From NCBI GenBank assembly GCA_011322515.1, contig DRMS01000370.1, positions 1-12,583 of the forward strand: 12,583 nt of DNA, in the 5' to 3' direction. How positions within the stretch are numbered: position 1 is the stretch's first letter; each line of letters opens with the position of its first letter. The position numbers and the translations under genes are program-made. The stretch is from Leucothrix mucor (lineage in GTDB: Bacteria > Pseudomonadota > Gammaproteobacteria > Thiotrichales > Thiotrichaceae). The notes beneath the pieces are model-generated. The model did not search any database, was not told where the DNA came from, and saw only the letters and a program-made list of their open reading frames with translations. Positions 1-6,964 of this stretch are shown piece after piece.

Positions 1-666
1 CTGATGGTGTGCTGCTCGTGCTAATAGTTGATTGATACTTTTCCAACGATTTTTTAAGCGCGGGATAATAGCATGGCGTAAGAAATTACGATCAAAACAT
101 TGATCCTGATTGCTAGGGTCTTTGATAGTGTCTAGTTTATGCTGTTGTGCATACTGCTCTAATGACTCCCGTGACTGATCCAATAAGGGACGCATATGTT
201 GACCACTAGCAAAATCACTTATCACAGGCATAGCTGCTAAGCCATTAATACCCGCGCCACGAAATAATTGCACCAATAAGGTCTCCGCTTGATCATCCTG
301 ATGATGTGCCGTAACTAGCATCTCATCCTGCTGAATCCTCTCTGCAAATGCCTGATAGCGTGCGTCTCTGGCAACCGCTTCCAAACTTTTTCCTTTGGGA
401 ATGGAGAGATTTAGACTGACAATTTCGCAAGCAATTGACAAGCGATTACAGACCGTTAAACAGTGCTGTGGCCATTGTTTAGCAATTAATTGTAAGCCAT
501 GATCAATATAAATAGCACGTATTTGTAGGTTTTGTGAGGGAGCTATTGATGCTAAAGCATGCAGTAACACATGAGAATCCAAACCCCCACTGTAGGCAAT
601 AAGCACTTTTTTTGCAGAAGTTAAGGAGTTAAATTTTTTTACTAAATGATCGCTTAAGGTAGACAT
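1..666 (-). CDS. tilS: tRNA(Ile)-lysidine synthase TilS, N-terminal part (cut by left window edge)
   Basis: TilS uses ATP to attach lysine to C34 of the AUA-reading tRNA-Ile in the cytoplasm, making lysidine; it is essential in most bacteria. My reading of the minus strand gives 222 codons without a stop, beginning MSTLSDHLVKKFNSLTSAKK. The PP-loop SGGLDS lies at residues 26-31, followed by YIDHGL, the downstream motif AHHQDDQAETLL, and DPSNQDQCFDRNFLRH, all typical of the TilS catalytic N-domain. The rest of the catalytic domain and the C-terminal tRNA-binding domains lie beyond position 1. The ATG at 666-664 is chosen because it places the PP-loop at the usual distance from the N-terminus; no strong ribosome binding site is visible. 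It is divergent from the glycosidase-like gene at 844. No lesion is seen in the visible part. Confidence 0.95.
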   Translation of the reverse strand, partial: MSTLSDHLVKKFNSLTSAKKVLIAYSGGLDSHVLLHALASIAPSQNLQIRAIYIDHGLQLIAKQWPQHCLTVCNRLSIACEIVSLNLSIPKGKSLEAVARDARYQAFAERIQQDEMLVTAHHQDDQAETLLVQLFRGAGINGLAAMPVISDFASGQHMRPLLDQSRESLEQYAQQHKLDTIKDPSNQDQCFDRNFLRHAIIPRLKNRWKSINQLLARAAHHQ

Positions 667-773
667 AATGACCGTGAGTATACTTTTCATAGCGGCTTAA
701 TGCACAAAAAAGTACTCACCTAATAGCCACTATATACTTTTTGATCAAATAGCTGTTTTACTTGAAATTATTA

Positions 774-797
774 GCATGGGATTAGATAATCCCATGC
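774..797. repeat. Perfect 10-bp inverted repeat between tilS and the glycosidase-like gene
   Basis: The arms are GCATGGGATT and AATCCCATGC around a 4-base AGAT centre. It lies in the divergent 177-bp gap, about 47 bp before the start at 844. There is no adjacent T-run in either direction, so a terminator is unlikely. It could be an operator for either gene or a small dispersed palindrome. Nothing else identifiable was seen in 667-843. Confidence 0.45.
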
Positions 798-843
798 CCA
801 TCTACTTTCTCGCACTAGATTACAATTAAATACGGACATTTTA

Positions 844-3084
844 ATGCGTATATTCAAGGGTTTACCTATACTTATTTCTCTTATTTCAGCCGTAAGTATC
901 GGCATCTTGCTCTATCTTTTGACTCAGCCTAAGCCTGTTCCCACCCCTACAAAATCAGAATTAAAGATCCTACCCAAAAGCCATAGCGATGAAATTTTAG
1001 GCATTAATACCAATGAAGTTCGTGAAGATACCTCAAGCATTCCTTTTATTGATTTGTTTAAGGCATCCATTCCTTTTGATCAAACCTACCCTTGGTTAAG
1101 TAAAAAAGGGGTTGAATATGATAATAATGGCTGGGCGAAGAATTTACACGGTGGGGTGGCGGGTACAAAATTTCTAAACCGCCTTCCTGTTGGCACAGTT
1201 CCTGAAGGCTTTTACACGGTTCTTTATGAAGGTGAGGGGAAAATTCACTATGGCAATGACGCATCACTGGTTGTGCATCGTCCTGGCAAAGATATTATCG
1301 AAATCAAAGCAGGCAAAGATAATATTCTTAATGCTTCCCTAGTCATTCAAAAATCAAATCCTAAAAACTATATTCGCAATATTCGCGTGCTGATGGCAGG
1401 AGGCATCTGTGAAGACAAACCGTATCAACATGTTGGGAGCGAAAAAAGTTGCCCTGATCATAATTATCTATCTTTTGAAAAACACTATAAAACCATTCTC
1501 TTTAATCCTTATTACTTAGATTTTATGCGCCATTTTAAAGTGGTTCGTTTTATGAATATGGCGGGAATGACACGCAATCCCATTGAAAATTGGGAAGAGC
1601 GTAATCGACTTGAAAAAGCGACTTGGGGCGGTAAACCTAAATCTCGTGGTGCGCCTATTGAGATTATGGTAGAGCTTGCTAATCGTCTTAAAGCGAATCC
1701 TTGGTTTTCGCTTCCTTATAAAGCGAATGATGATTACATTCATCAGTTTGCGCGCTATGTCAATGAACACCTTGATCCTGAACTTAAAGTTTATATTGAA
1801 TACAGCAATGAAACGTGGAACCCTATCTTTGTACATCATCAATACGCCATTGAAATGGGGCAGAAATTAAACCTTGATGCGGATGAAAACAAAGCAGGGC
1901 AAAAATATTACGCTAGACGCAGTGTGGAGAGCTTTAAAATCTGGGAACAGGAGTTCAAAGGCTCTGAGCGATTAATTCGCACAATGGGGTCATGGTCAAG
2001 TAACCCACGCTTATCCAGCTTACTGCTATCTTATAATAATGCCTATAAACACACCGATGCGCTGGCAATTGCGCCTTATTTCACTACCACGCTAAAACGA
2101 ATGCGCCAAGCTGAAAATACGGATGATATTTTTGCCGCGCTAACCAATAAATACAATAAAAAAGGTCTGGCTGCCAGTATTCAACAAATGCGTGTACAAC
2201 AAAAAGTGGCGGATGCATTTGGTGTTGATTTGGTTGCTTATGAGGGGGGGCAACATTTAGTCGATTGGGATACTAGACGCGTTGATGAAAATCCAAACCC
2301 CCTGCTTTATGCGGCCAATCGTGACCCACGCATGGGTGAGCTTTATCTGGAATATCTGCGTGAATGGGATAAAGCAGGCGGAAAGGTCTTTGTGCTTTTC
2401 AGCGCACCAAGAATCTATAGTTGGTATGGAAGCTGGGGATTAAAAGAACATATCACTCAACCACGCAATAAAGCACCTAAGTTTGATGCCGCATTAACCT
2501 ATCTAAGTGAAATACGTAAAACACGCCATCTAGCGAGCCAAGAACTCTCACTGGGTAAAAATCAGGGTATTTCCATCCCTGCTTCCAGTGATATAAAAGA
2601 TATTTGGAGCATGGATACCTACTGGAAAATTAATCCAGCAGATGATAAGACGGTGGCTAAAGCTCTGCTAGAAGAATCGCAAATAGAAATAAAAGAAGAC
2701 CTATCTGCAAAATGGCAGGCGCATTGGGATAATCATAATCTTTATATAACATTAGCGGTTAAAGACGACAAAATACAAACAGGTGATTCCGTTCATTTTG
2801 ATATAACTACGGATAAACTTTATCAATTTAAATATTCCCCCCTTGGCAGGGCAAGCAATACTTCATTGTGTACACTGGTTGAAGGCGGATATTTACTAAC
2901 TGCCTCCATTCCTTGGAGTAGCCTTAATTTTAATCCTAGAAAACAATCAAAATTGCGATTGCGCCTGAATTTAACCGATGAGGATATGGGAGCGGAAACA
3001 ACGGTATTAGTCTGGCCAGTGAGTAACGGAAAGGATAAGGAGGATCCTGTTATGCGTCTAGCACAACAAGTTAAACAGGAGTGA
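844..3084 (+). CDS. Membrane-anchored glycoside-hydrolase-like protein with CBM9-like C-terminal domain
   Basis: This 746-residue protein probably acts on a polysaccharide outside the inner membrane; substrate unknown. Residues about 7-27 form one hydrophobic segment after a short basic start, without a lipobox, fitting an N-terminal anchor. Residues about 65-190 look like a beta-sandwich, ending in NYIRNIRVLMAGG. Residues about 215-560 resemble a clan GH-A TIM barrel: YIEYSNETWNP puts Asn322-Glu323 where the acid/base NE pair of strand 4 is expected, and VDLVAYEGG puts Glu467 where the strand-7 nucleophile is expected. Residues about 585-740 resemble a CBM9-like domain (WQAHWDNHNLYITLAVKDD). 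I recall proteins of this architecture annotated as cellulose-binding or hypothetical in Proteobacteria, but cannot name a GH family. It stands alone: tilS diverges from it, and nnrS follows after 195 bp. No clear ribosome binding site precedes the ATG. Confidence 0.75.
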   Translation: MRIFKGLPILISLISAVSIGILLYLLTQPKPVPTPTKSELKILPKSHSDEILGINTNEVREDTSSIPFIDLFKASIPFDQTYPWLSKKGVEYDNNGWAKNLHGGVAGTKFLNRLPVGTVPEGFYTVLYEGEGKIHYGNDASLVVHRPGKDIIEIKAGKDNILNASLVIQKSNPKNYIRNIRVLMAGGICEDKPYQHVGSEKSCPDHNYLSFEKHYKTILFNPYYLDFMRHFKVVRFMNMAGMTRNPIENWEERNRLEKATWGGKPKSRGAPIEIMVELANRLKANPWFSLPYKANDDYIHQFARYVNEHLDPELKVYIEYSNETWNPIFVHHQYAIEMGQKLNLDADENKAGQKYYARRSVESFKIWEQEFKGSERLIRTMGSWSSNPRLSSLLLSYNNAYKHTDALAIAPYFTTTLKRMRQAENTDDIFAALTNKYNKKGLAASIQQMRVQQKVADAFGVDLVAYEGGQHLVDWDTRRVDENPNPLLYAANRDPRMGELYLEYLREWDKAGGKVFVLFSAPRIYSWYGSWGLKEHITQPRNKAPKFDAALTYLSEIRKTRHLASQELSLGKNQGISIPASSDIKDIWSMDTYWKINPADDKTVAKALLEESQIEIKEDLSAKWQAHWDNHNLYITLAVKDDKIQTGDSVHFDITTDKLYQFKYSPLGRASNTSLCTLVEGGYLLTASIPWSSLNFNPRKQSKLRLRLNLTDEDMGAETTVLVWPVSNGKDKEDPVMRLAQQVKQE

Positions 3085-3152
3085 AAATTGTAGTTTTTCA
3101 GCCAGATAAAAACACTAGACTCTTTTCAATATAAAGGAAATTTCAGTAGTAA

Positions 3153-3177
3153 CTAATATTCTCTGGGAGAATATTAG
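3153..3177. repeat. 11-bp inverted repeat downstream of the glycosidase-like gene
   Basis: The arms CTAATATTCTC and GAGAATATTAG are perfect around a TGG loop, 68 bp after the stop at 3084. It may act as a weak factor-independent terminator or a transcript-end-stabilising hairpin for the upstream gene. It is AT-rich and no T-run follows, so termination is uncertain. An operator role for the following nnrS is the alternative. Confidence 0.4.
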
Positions 3178-3189
3178 GCTTTGATGACT

Positions 3190-3203
3190 TTGACATAAAT
3201 CAT
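3190..3203 (+). promoter_or_regulatory. FNR/DNR-family box candidate upstream of nnrS
   Basis: TTGACATAAATCAT resembles the FNR/DNR/NNR palindrome TTGAT-N4-ATCAA, with mismatches at one inner and one outer position. It ends 76 bp before the preferred nnrS start. nnrS genes are classically controlled by nitric-oxide-responsive members of this regulator family, so the position makes sense. The match itself is short and could be chance in AT-rich DNA. Confidence 0.4.
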
Positions 3204-3279
3204 TGAGTAATAAAAGGCATTGTACGATAGTCCAGCTAAACTATACTATCAGCAATTCTTCAATAACAGGCTTGGGCAT

Positions 3280-4482
3280 ATGTTAACTATTGAAACACCC
3301 TATCCACATAAAACCGCATTTTTACAACTTGGTTTTCGTCCTTTTTTCGCTGCCGCAATGATGATGGGTGTATTGGGAATATTGATGTGGATGATTCTAT
3401 ATTTCACAGGCTGGGCACTACCAGCAACGCAATATCCAATCATTCAATGGCATGCACATGAAATGGTGTTTGGCTATGGTGCTGCACTTGCCGCAGGTTT
3501 TTTGCTCACTGCAATCCGCAATTGGACAGGTTTAAAAACCATCCAAAACAAACCACTGCTCATCCTGTTTTTACTTTGGACAACCGCGCGTATTTTACCC
3601 TTTGTTTTGCCTTACTCTATGCTATGGCTATTAGCGTTGATTGATCTAAGTTTCAATTTATTTCTAGCCATCGCAATCACTTTGCCTATTTATAAAGCAC
3701 ATCAATGGAATAACAGCGCTTTTCCAGGAAAAATGATCTTATTATTAATAGCCAATACACTATTTTATATCGGATTATTAGGTATTTGGTCAAGTGCGTT
3801 GCATATTGGCTTATACGCTGGTTTTTATATCATTGTCGCCTTAATTTTCACCTTAGGACGGCGGGTGATCCCTTTCTTTATCCAAAATGGCGTAGACTAT
3901 GAATTTACCGCCAAAAACTGGAAATGGCTCGATATTTCTAATCTATTCCTCTTTTTATTCTTTGCTATTGCTGATATAACGGATGATTATTATTCTATTC
4001 CTTATCTGACTGCGCTATTAGCGCTGGCATTGCTAATACTAAATAGTATTCGACTTTATGGCTGGTACACACACGGCATCTGGAAAAAAACTTTATTATG
4101 GAGTCTCTATATTGGCTATGCATGGCTAGTGTTTGGCTTCTTGCTAAAAGTATTAATGGCGTTTTTACCCATCTCACCTTTTTTAGCCATACACGCCTTC
4201 GCCTATGGCGGTGTTGGGCTAATTACCATTGGCATGATGGCGCGTGTTTCGCTAGGACATACAGGGCGCAATGTGTTTAAACCACCTAAAATACTGGGCT
4301 GGGTTTATAGTTTATTAGTCATTGGCGCAGTTGTTAGGGTTATTTTTCCACTGTTTAATACCAGTCTATATCACTGGTGGATTGGGATTGCGCAGGGGGT
4401 GTGGATTGTGGCATTTACACTTTTATTGTTTACCTATTTGCCTATGTTTATTAAGCCGCGTATTGATGGACGACCTGGATAA
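3280..4482 (+). CDS. nnrS: NnrS family protein (heme/copper membrane protein linked to nitric oxide response)
   Basis: NnrS proteins are polytopic inner-membrane proteins reported to bind heme and copper, and they protect cells during denitrification or nitric oxide stress. The 400-residue protein is almost wholly hydrophobic, with about twelve predicted membrane spans. Family hallmarks are LGFRPFFAAA at residues 18-26, WHAHEMVFGYGAALAAGFLL at 57-76 followed by TAIRNWTG, RRVIPFF at 194-200, and ARVSLGHTGR at 321-330; the conserved histidines are candidate metal ligands. The reading frame is open back to a TTG at 3220, but the ATG at 3280 is preferred. It has AGG nine bases upstream, and its product begins close to the conserved FRPFF block as in the family, whereas the TTG has AAAGG only two bases away. 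No other denitrification gene is in the window. The product's exact biochemistry is unsettled even in studied species. Confidence 0.93.
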   Translation: MLTIETPYPHKTAFLQLGFRPFFAAAMMMGVLGILMWMILYFTGWALPATQYPIIQWHAHEMVFGYGAALAAGFLLTAIRNWTGLKTIQNKPLLILFLLWTTARILPFVLPYSMLWLLALIDLSFNLFLAIAITLPIYKAHQWNNSAFPGKMILLLIANTLFYIGLLGIWSSALHIGLYAGFYIIVALIFTLGRRVIPFFIQNGVDYEFTAKNWKWLDISNLFLFLFFAIADITDDYYSIPYLTALLALALLILNSIRLYGWYTHGIWKKTLLWSLYIGYAWLVFGFLLKVLMAFLPISPFLAIHAFAYGGVGLITIGMMARVSLGHTGRNVFKPPKILGWVYSLLVIGAVVRVIFPLFNTSLYHWWIGIAQGVWIVAFTLLLFTYLPMFIKPRIDGRPG

Positions 4483-4539
4483 TATAATGAAAAGAATAGA
4501 AAAATTACGCCCCTTATCAATGAAGCATCATTTATCATT

Positions 4540-4587
4540 AGGAACATGTACGGAATAACTTCGGGAAGTTATTCCGTACATGTTCCT
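4540..4587. repeat. 48-bp perfect palindrome, family A (TTAGGAAC-type dispersed repeat)
   Basis: Two 22-base arms starting AGGAACATGTACGG pair perfectly around CGGG. It lies between the convergent nnrS and metA, 57 bp after the nnrS stop. The tip sequence recurs at 8760-8926 as the terminal repeats of a larger element, and again, cut off, at 12568-12583, which shows that this is a dispersed family rather than a local terminator. It could still terminate transcription from both sides. The remainder of 4483-4683 shows nothing else recognisable. Confidence 0.8.
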
Positions 4588-4683
4588 TAGTTGTTTTCCC
4601 TAGTGTCCTGTAAATAAAGGCAACTTTCAAAATTTATCGCTAATATGTTGTACCAACAGAATCCGTTATAAACAAGATTTCTC

Positions 4684-5754
4684 CTATACTTTCTTCAACC
4701 CAAGTGGATCATTAGGATCTAAACCATCCATTAATACCTGTTTACGATCATGGTGAGTAATTTGATAAATCAGCCCCATCCAGTTTGATAAAATTGCAGC
4801 GGCGGTGTCATGCCAAGTATTATGTAAGCGCTTGCTAATTAGCTTTTCAGGAAATTCTGGCATGTCTACTCCTCGACTTAAAGCATCCACCACCTTGTCC
4901 TGATACTCATCAAAAAAGGCTTGGGTATAACGATCAAAATAGTTTTTAGGGAAAGGTGGGTATTGTTCTAAATCACCTGTAATAAAACGTAATACTTCTC
5001 GTTTATATTCTTTGACCAAGCTAATGCTATCGTACTCGGGATGTCCTTGAAAATAGACGGTACGAATACCGTCCTCACTGACTGCAAGATGTACGCCTGC
5101 ATTTTTAGCTTCGACCAAGATAGGCAGGTTTGCGGCTTCAAACTGCTGTCGATCAATCTGGTTATAACGCGAATGTGGTACATTAAATTGTGTATTAATG
5201 CCATTGACTAAGGGGTGTTGTTTCATTACATGATGCCTATACACTCCCCAGCGTTTAGTCCTCAATGGATGACGTTTTTGTTGATGGCGTGATTCTAAAA
5301 CAGCATGGGTTGCCAAGCATGAACACAGTGTTGAGGGTACATGCTCTTCTGCCCAGTCGATGACTTCTTTGAGCGGTAGCCAAAAGTCTTCATCAACAAG
5401 GTTTGGCTGACTGACATTTGCGCCTGTTATAATCAACGCATCTAAGCCTTCTTTTTTTATTGCTTCAAAGGTATCGTAATAAGTTGCTATATGTTGTGTT
5501 GCTTTTTCACTGCGTGGTAATACAGGTAAGGTAAAAAGATGGACATGGAACTGAATAATAGCATTGCTTTCACCAATCAAACGCAAAAACTGGCGTTCAG
5601 TAGCGGCTAATGCGGCATCGGGCATCATATTTAATAAACCAATATGCAATTCACGTATATCTTGCTGCATCGCATAACCAGGGCGGATTATGCTTTGCCC
5701 TTCTTTTTGCAGGCGTTCAAAGGTGGGGAGTTTATTATGTGCGACTAATGGCAT
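4684..5754 (-). CDS. metA: Homoserine O-acyltransferase, MetA type (probably succinyltransferase)
   Basis: MetA acylates L-homoserine with an acyl-CoA, the first committed step of methionine synthesis in the cytoplasm. The 356-residue protein carries the catalytic triad of the family: Cys146 in STLCSCLATHA, and His238 and Glu240 in QGHPEYD. The motif PHSRYN near residue 193 is also conserved. The reading frame extends upstream to a GTG at 5826, but that stretch is the translated leader and terminator. The ATG at 5754-5752 is chosen because AAGGAA lies six bases before it and the product then starts MPLVAHNKLPTFERL. The protein is longer than E. coli MetA (309 residues), mostly at the C-terminus. 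The position that separates succinyl (Gly) from acetyl (Glu) donors aligns by eye with Ser115, so the donor is not certain. Expression is likely controlled by the SAM-II riboswitch upstream. Confidence 0.94.
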   Translation of the reverse strand: MPLVAHNKLPTFERLQKEGQSIIRPGYAMQQDIRELHIGLLNMMPDAALAATERQFLRLIGESNAIIQFHVHLFTLPVLPRSEKATQHIATYYDTFEAIKKEGLDALIITGANVSQPNLVDEDFWLPLKEVIDWAEEHVPSTLCSCLATHAVLESRHQQKRHPLRTKRWGVYRHHVMKQHPLVNGINTQFNVPHSRYNQIDRQQFEAANLPILVEAKNAGVHLAVSEDGIRTVYFQGHPEYDSISLVKEYKREVLRFITGDLEQYPPFPKNYFDRYTQAFFDEYQDKVVDALSRGVDMPEFPEKLISKRLHNTWHDTAAAILSNWMGLIYQITHHDRKQVLMDGLDPNDPLGLKKV

Positions 5755-5766
5755 AATGATTTCCTT

Positions 5767-5786
5767 GTGGGCATAAAAAAGCCCAC
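5767..5786 (-). promoter_or_regulatory. Alternative hairpin overlapping the metA leader terminator
   Basis: In the minus-strand transcript GTGGGC (5786-5781) can pair with GCCCAC (5772-5767) across an eight-base loop. Its 5' arm is the same segment that forms the 3' arm of the terminator at 5775-5812, so the two structures exclude each other. The ribosome binding site AAGGAA (5766-5761) directly follows and stays unpaired. It could be an antiterminator or chance complementarity; no function is shown. Confidence 0.45.
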
Positions 5787-5812
5787 TGTTAGTATGACTA
5801 AAGTAGGCTTTT
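5775..5812 (-). terminator. Intrinsic terminator in the metA leader
   Basis: Read on the minus strand, AAAAGCCTACT pairs with AGTGGGCTTTT (11 pairs, one G-U) around a 14-base loop and runs into TTTTTT. It lies between the SAM-II aptamer and the metA ribosome binding site, where a transcriptional expression platform would be. The alternative reading, a plain terminator for the gene at 5920-6780, is less attractive because a promoter and riboswitch lie between. Confidence 0.75.
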
Positions 5813-5825
5813 AATATGATGTTCA

Positions 5826-5878
5826 CCTCTTTAGCAGTATTTATAATGCGCCCGCAATCTGTATCAAATCGGCGCGTT
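5826..5878 (-). ncRNA. SAM-II riboswitch aptamer (metA motif)
   Basis: SAM-II RNAs bind S-adenosylmethionine and lower expression of methionine genes. The minus-strand leader has the hallmarks in order: P1 arm GCGCC (5875-5871), GATTTGATACAGATTGC, P1 return arm GGCGC (5852-5848), ATTATAAA, then GCTAAAGAGG. The conserved blocks GATTTG, ATTGC, TAAA and GCTAAA match the family and the metX SAM-II RNA whose structure is known, as I recall them. The 3' tail can pair back into the P1 loop (CTG with CAG), consistent with the H-type pseudoknot. The aptamer begins about four bases after the predicted transcription start and lies about 70 bases before the metA start codon. SAM-II is best known from Alphaproteobacteria. 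Confidence 0.87.
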
Positions 5879-5887
5879 GGGATATGG

Positions 5888-5916
5888 ATAGTAGAAGAGA
5901 AATTTTATTAGGTCAA
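5888..5916 (-). promoter_or_regulatory. Sigma70-type promoter for the metA leader
   Basis: On the minus strand TTGACC (5916-5911) and TACTAT (5893-5888) are separated by exactly 17 bases, with five of six and four of six consensus matches. The predicted start near 5881 falls just before the SAM-II aptamer. The site fits in the 41 bases between the upstream stop codon and the aptamer, so metA can be transcribed independently of the ATPase gene. Confidence 0.65.
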
Positions 5917-5919
5917 TAG

Positions 5920-6780
5920 CTAGTACTGAGAGTGATTATTGCCTAATGCTATCGCTTGTTCAACTAAGTACATAAAATCAGCTTCTGTTTTAACCTGATA
6001 TAAGTCTTCTGTTTTAATGGTATAACCGTATTGATCTGCAATGGCTTCATAGCGAGGGATACGCGAGTAAAATAGTTGCGGAAATATCCAACGTACAAAA
6101 TCATCAGGATCAATCATGGTGGTATAGGATAATTTGCGTTCTTGCATATAAATGTCTAACTGCTGATCTAGAAATTCTTCTCGATAATAGAGAGGTTTGG
6201 GGGATGTTTTGGCGCGTTCTATCAGCATTTTCTCATCTGCTTTACTGGCTTTGATATAAATAATCAGTGTGTTTTCTTCCAGTATTTTTAGTACTTCAGG
6301 ATTATCCAGCTCACAAACGCTCCCACCTGCATCATTTATAAATTTTGTGTAGCCGTAAATCGAATGTGATTTTTCAATAAAGCTAGGGACATCCTTCATT
6401 GCTGCCACTTCCGCTTTATAATGCAATGCTTGACGACGTTTAAACTCTTTTAGTGACATGCCACCCAATTCAGGATTCCCTAATTTACCAATAAAACTGG
6501 ACACAGGCTTGAGGTGATCGACGGTTATATTATTGGAAATATAAATGGAATCGGAGCGTAATAAATCCTTTAAAAAAGGCACTTGCATCGCTTGTTGAGT
6601 GATATTGTCTAAAATAGGTTCATTTAAATAGCGTGTGCCAATGCGATAATCACCCGAATAGTGAAACCATTTTCTGGCACGTAAGATATTGGAGAGATAG
6701 GTTTTTCCTACGCCCGACATGCCGAGTAGGGTAATGGACTTATAGGGTAAATCACGGAATTCTTGCAGAGATAATTTCAT
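5920..6780 (-). CDS. Conserved uncharacterised P-loop ATPase
   Basis: The 286-residue protein has a Walker A motif, GMSGVGKT, at residues 20-27, directly after a first strand (YKSITLL), as in small nucleotide kinases and AAA-like ATPases. It continues with conserved-looking blocks WFHYSGDYRIGTRYLNEPIL (38-57), SIYISNNITVDHL, GKLGNPELGG, KPLYYREEFLD and FVRWIFPQLFYSRIPRYEAI. I recognise the pattern as a conserved proteobacterial family without assigned function. A kinase-like phosphotransferase on a small molecule or a regulatory ATPase are both possible. No membrane segment or signal peptide is seen. The ATG at 6780 has no clear ribosome binding site, but Walker A lies at a normal distance from it. 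metA follows in the same direction but has its own promoter, so the neighbourhood says little about function. Confidence 0.8.
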   Translation of the reverse strand: MKLSLQEFRDLPYKSITLLGMSGVGKTYLSNILRARKWFHYSGDYRIGTRYLNEPILDNITQQAMQVPFLKDLLRSDSIYISNNITVDHLKPVSSFIGKLGNPELGGMSLKEFKRRQALHYKAEVAAMKDVPSFIEKSHSIYGYTKFINDAGGSVCELDNPEVLKILEENTLIIYIKASKADEKMLIERAKTSPKPLYYREEFLDQQLDIYMQERKLSYTTMIDPDDFVRWIFPQLFYSRIPRYEAIADQYGYTIKTEDLYQVKTEADFMYLVEQAIALGNNHSQY

Positions 6781-6893
6781 TGTTTTTGTTGGTGTGGTGG
6801 TAAATTTGTATCAGTATAAGATGCATTACGGGGCTGGTGCAACTAACCGATATTGTTTGACCAAAAAACTGAAGTTTTCATCCCTGATATTAA

Positions 6894-6940
6894 TACTCCA
6901 AGAAAATAAATACTATTTGTGTGTTTATTTTCTTGGAGTA
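6894..6940. repeat. 17-bp perfect inverted repeat between prx and the ATPase gene
   Basis: The arms, beginning TACTCCAAGAAAATAAA, are perfect around a 13-base loop. It sits about 80 bases downstream of the prx terminator candidate and about 115 bases upstream of the ATPase start. It could be a second transcript-end hairpin, a regulatory site for the ATPase gene, or a dispersed palindrome; the sequence does not match the other repeat families here. Confidence 0.5.
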
Positions 6941-6964
6941 ATCATACTATTTTTCTTATGCATA

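Noticed and set aside
1516..1870. Overlapping frames on both strands inside the glycosidase-like gene
   Set aside because: They are alternative-frame shadows of a continuous 746-codon gene with conserved motifs.
3220..3279. 20-residue N-terminal extension of nnrS from TTG at 3220
   Set aside because: The AAAGG upstream is only two bases from the TTG, and the added residues do not resemble NnrS starts; the ATG at 3280 has better spacing.
4322..4558. 78-codon plus-strand frame overlapping the end of nnrS and the palindrome
   Set aside because: It is out of frame with nnrS, rich in Cys and Leu by frame shift, and ends in the repeat; no ribosome binding site.
4540..4587. Simple intrinsic terminator of nnrS or metA
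   Set aside because: There is no adjacent T-run, and the arm sequence recurs elsewhere in the window, so a dispersed repeat explains it better, although it may also stop transcription.
5755..5826. 24-residue N-terminal extension of metA from GTG at 5826
   Set aside because: It would translate the riboswitch tail, the terminator and the alternative hairpin, and a much better ribosome binding site and start lie at 5754.
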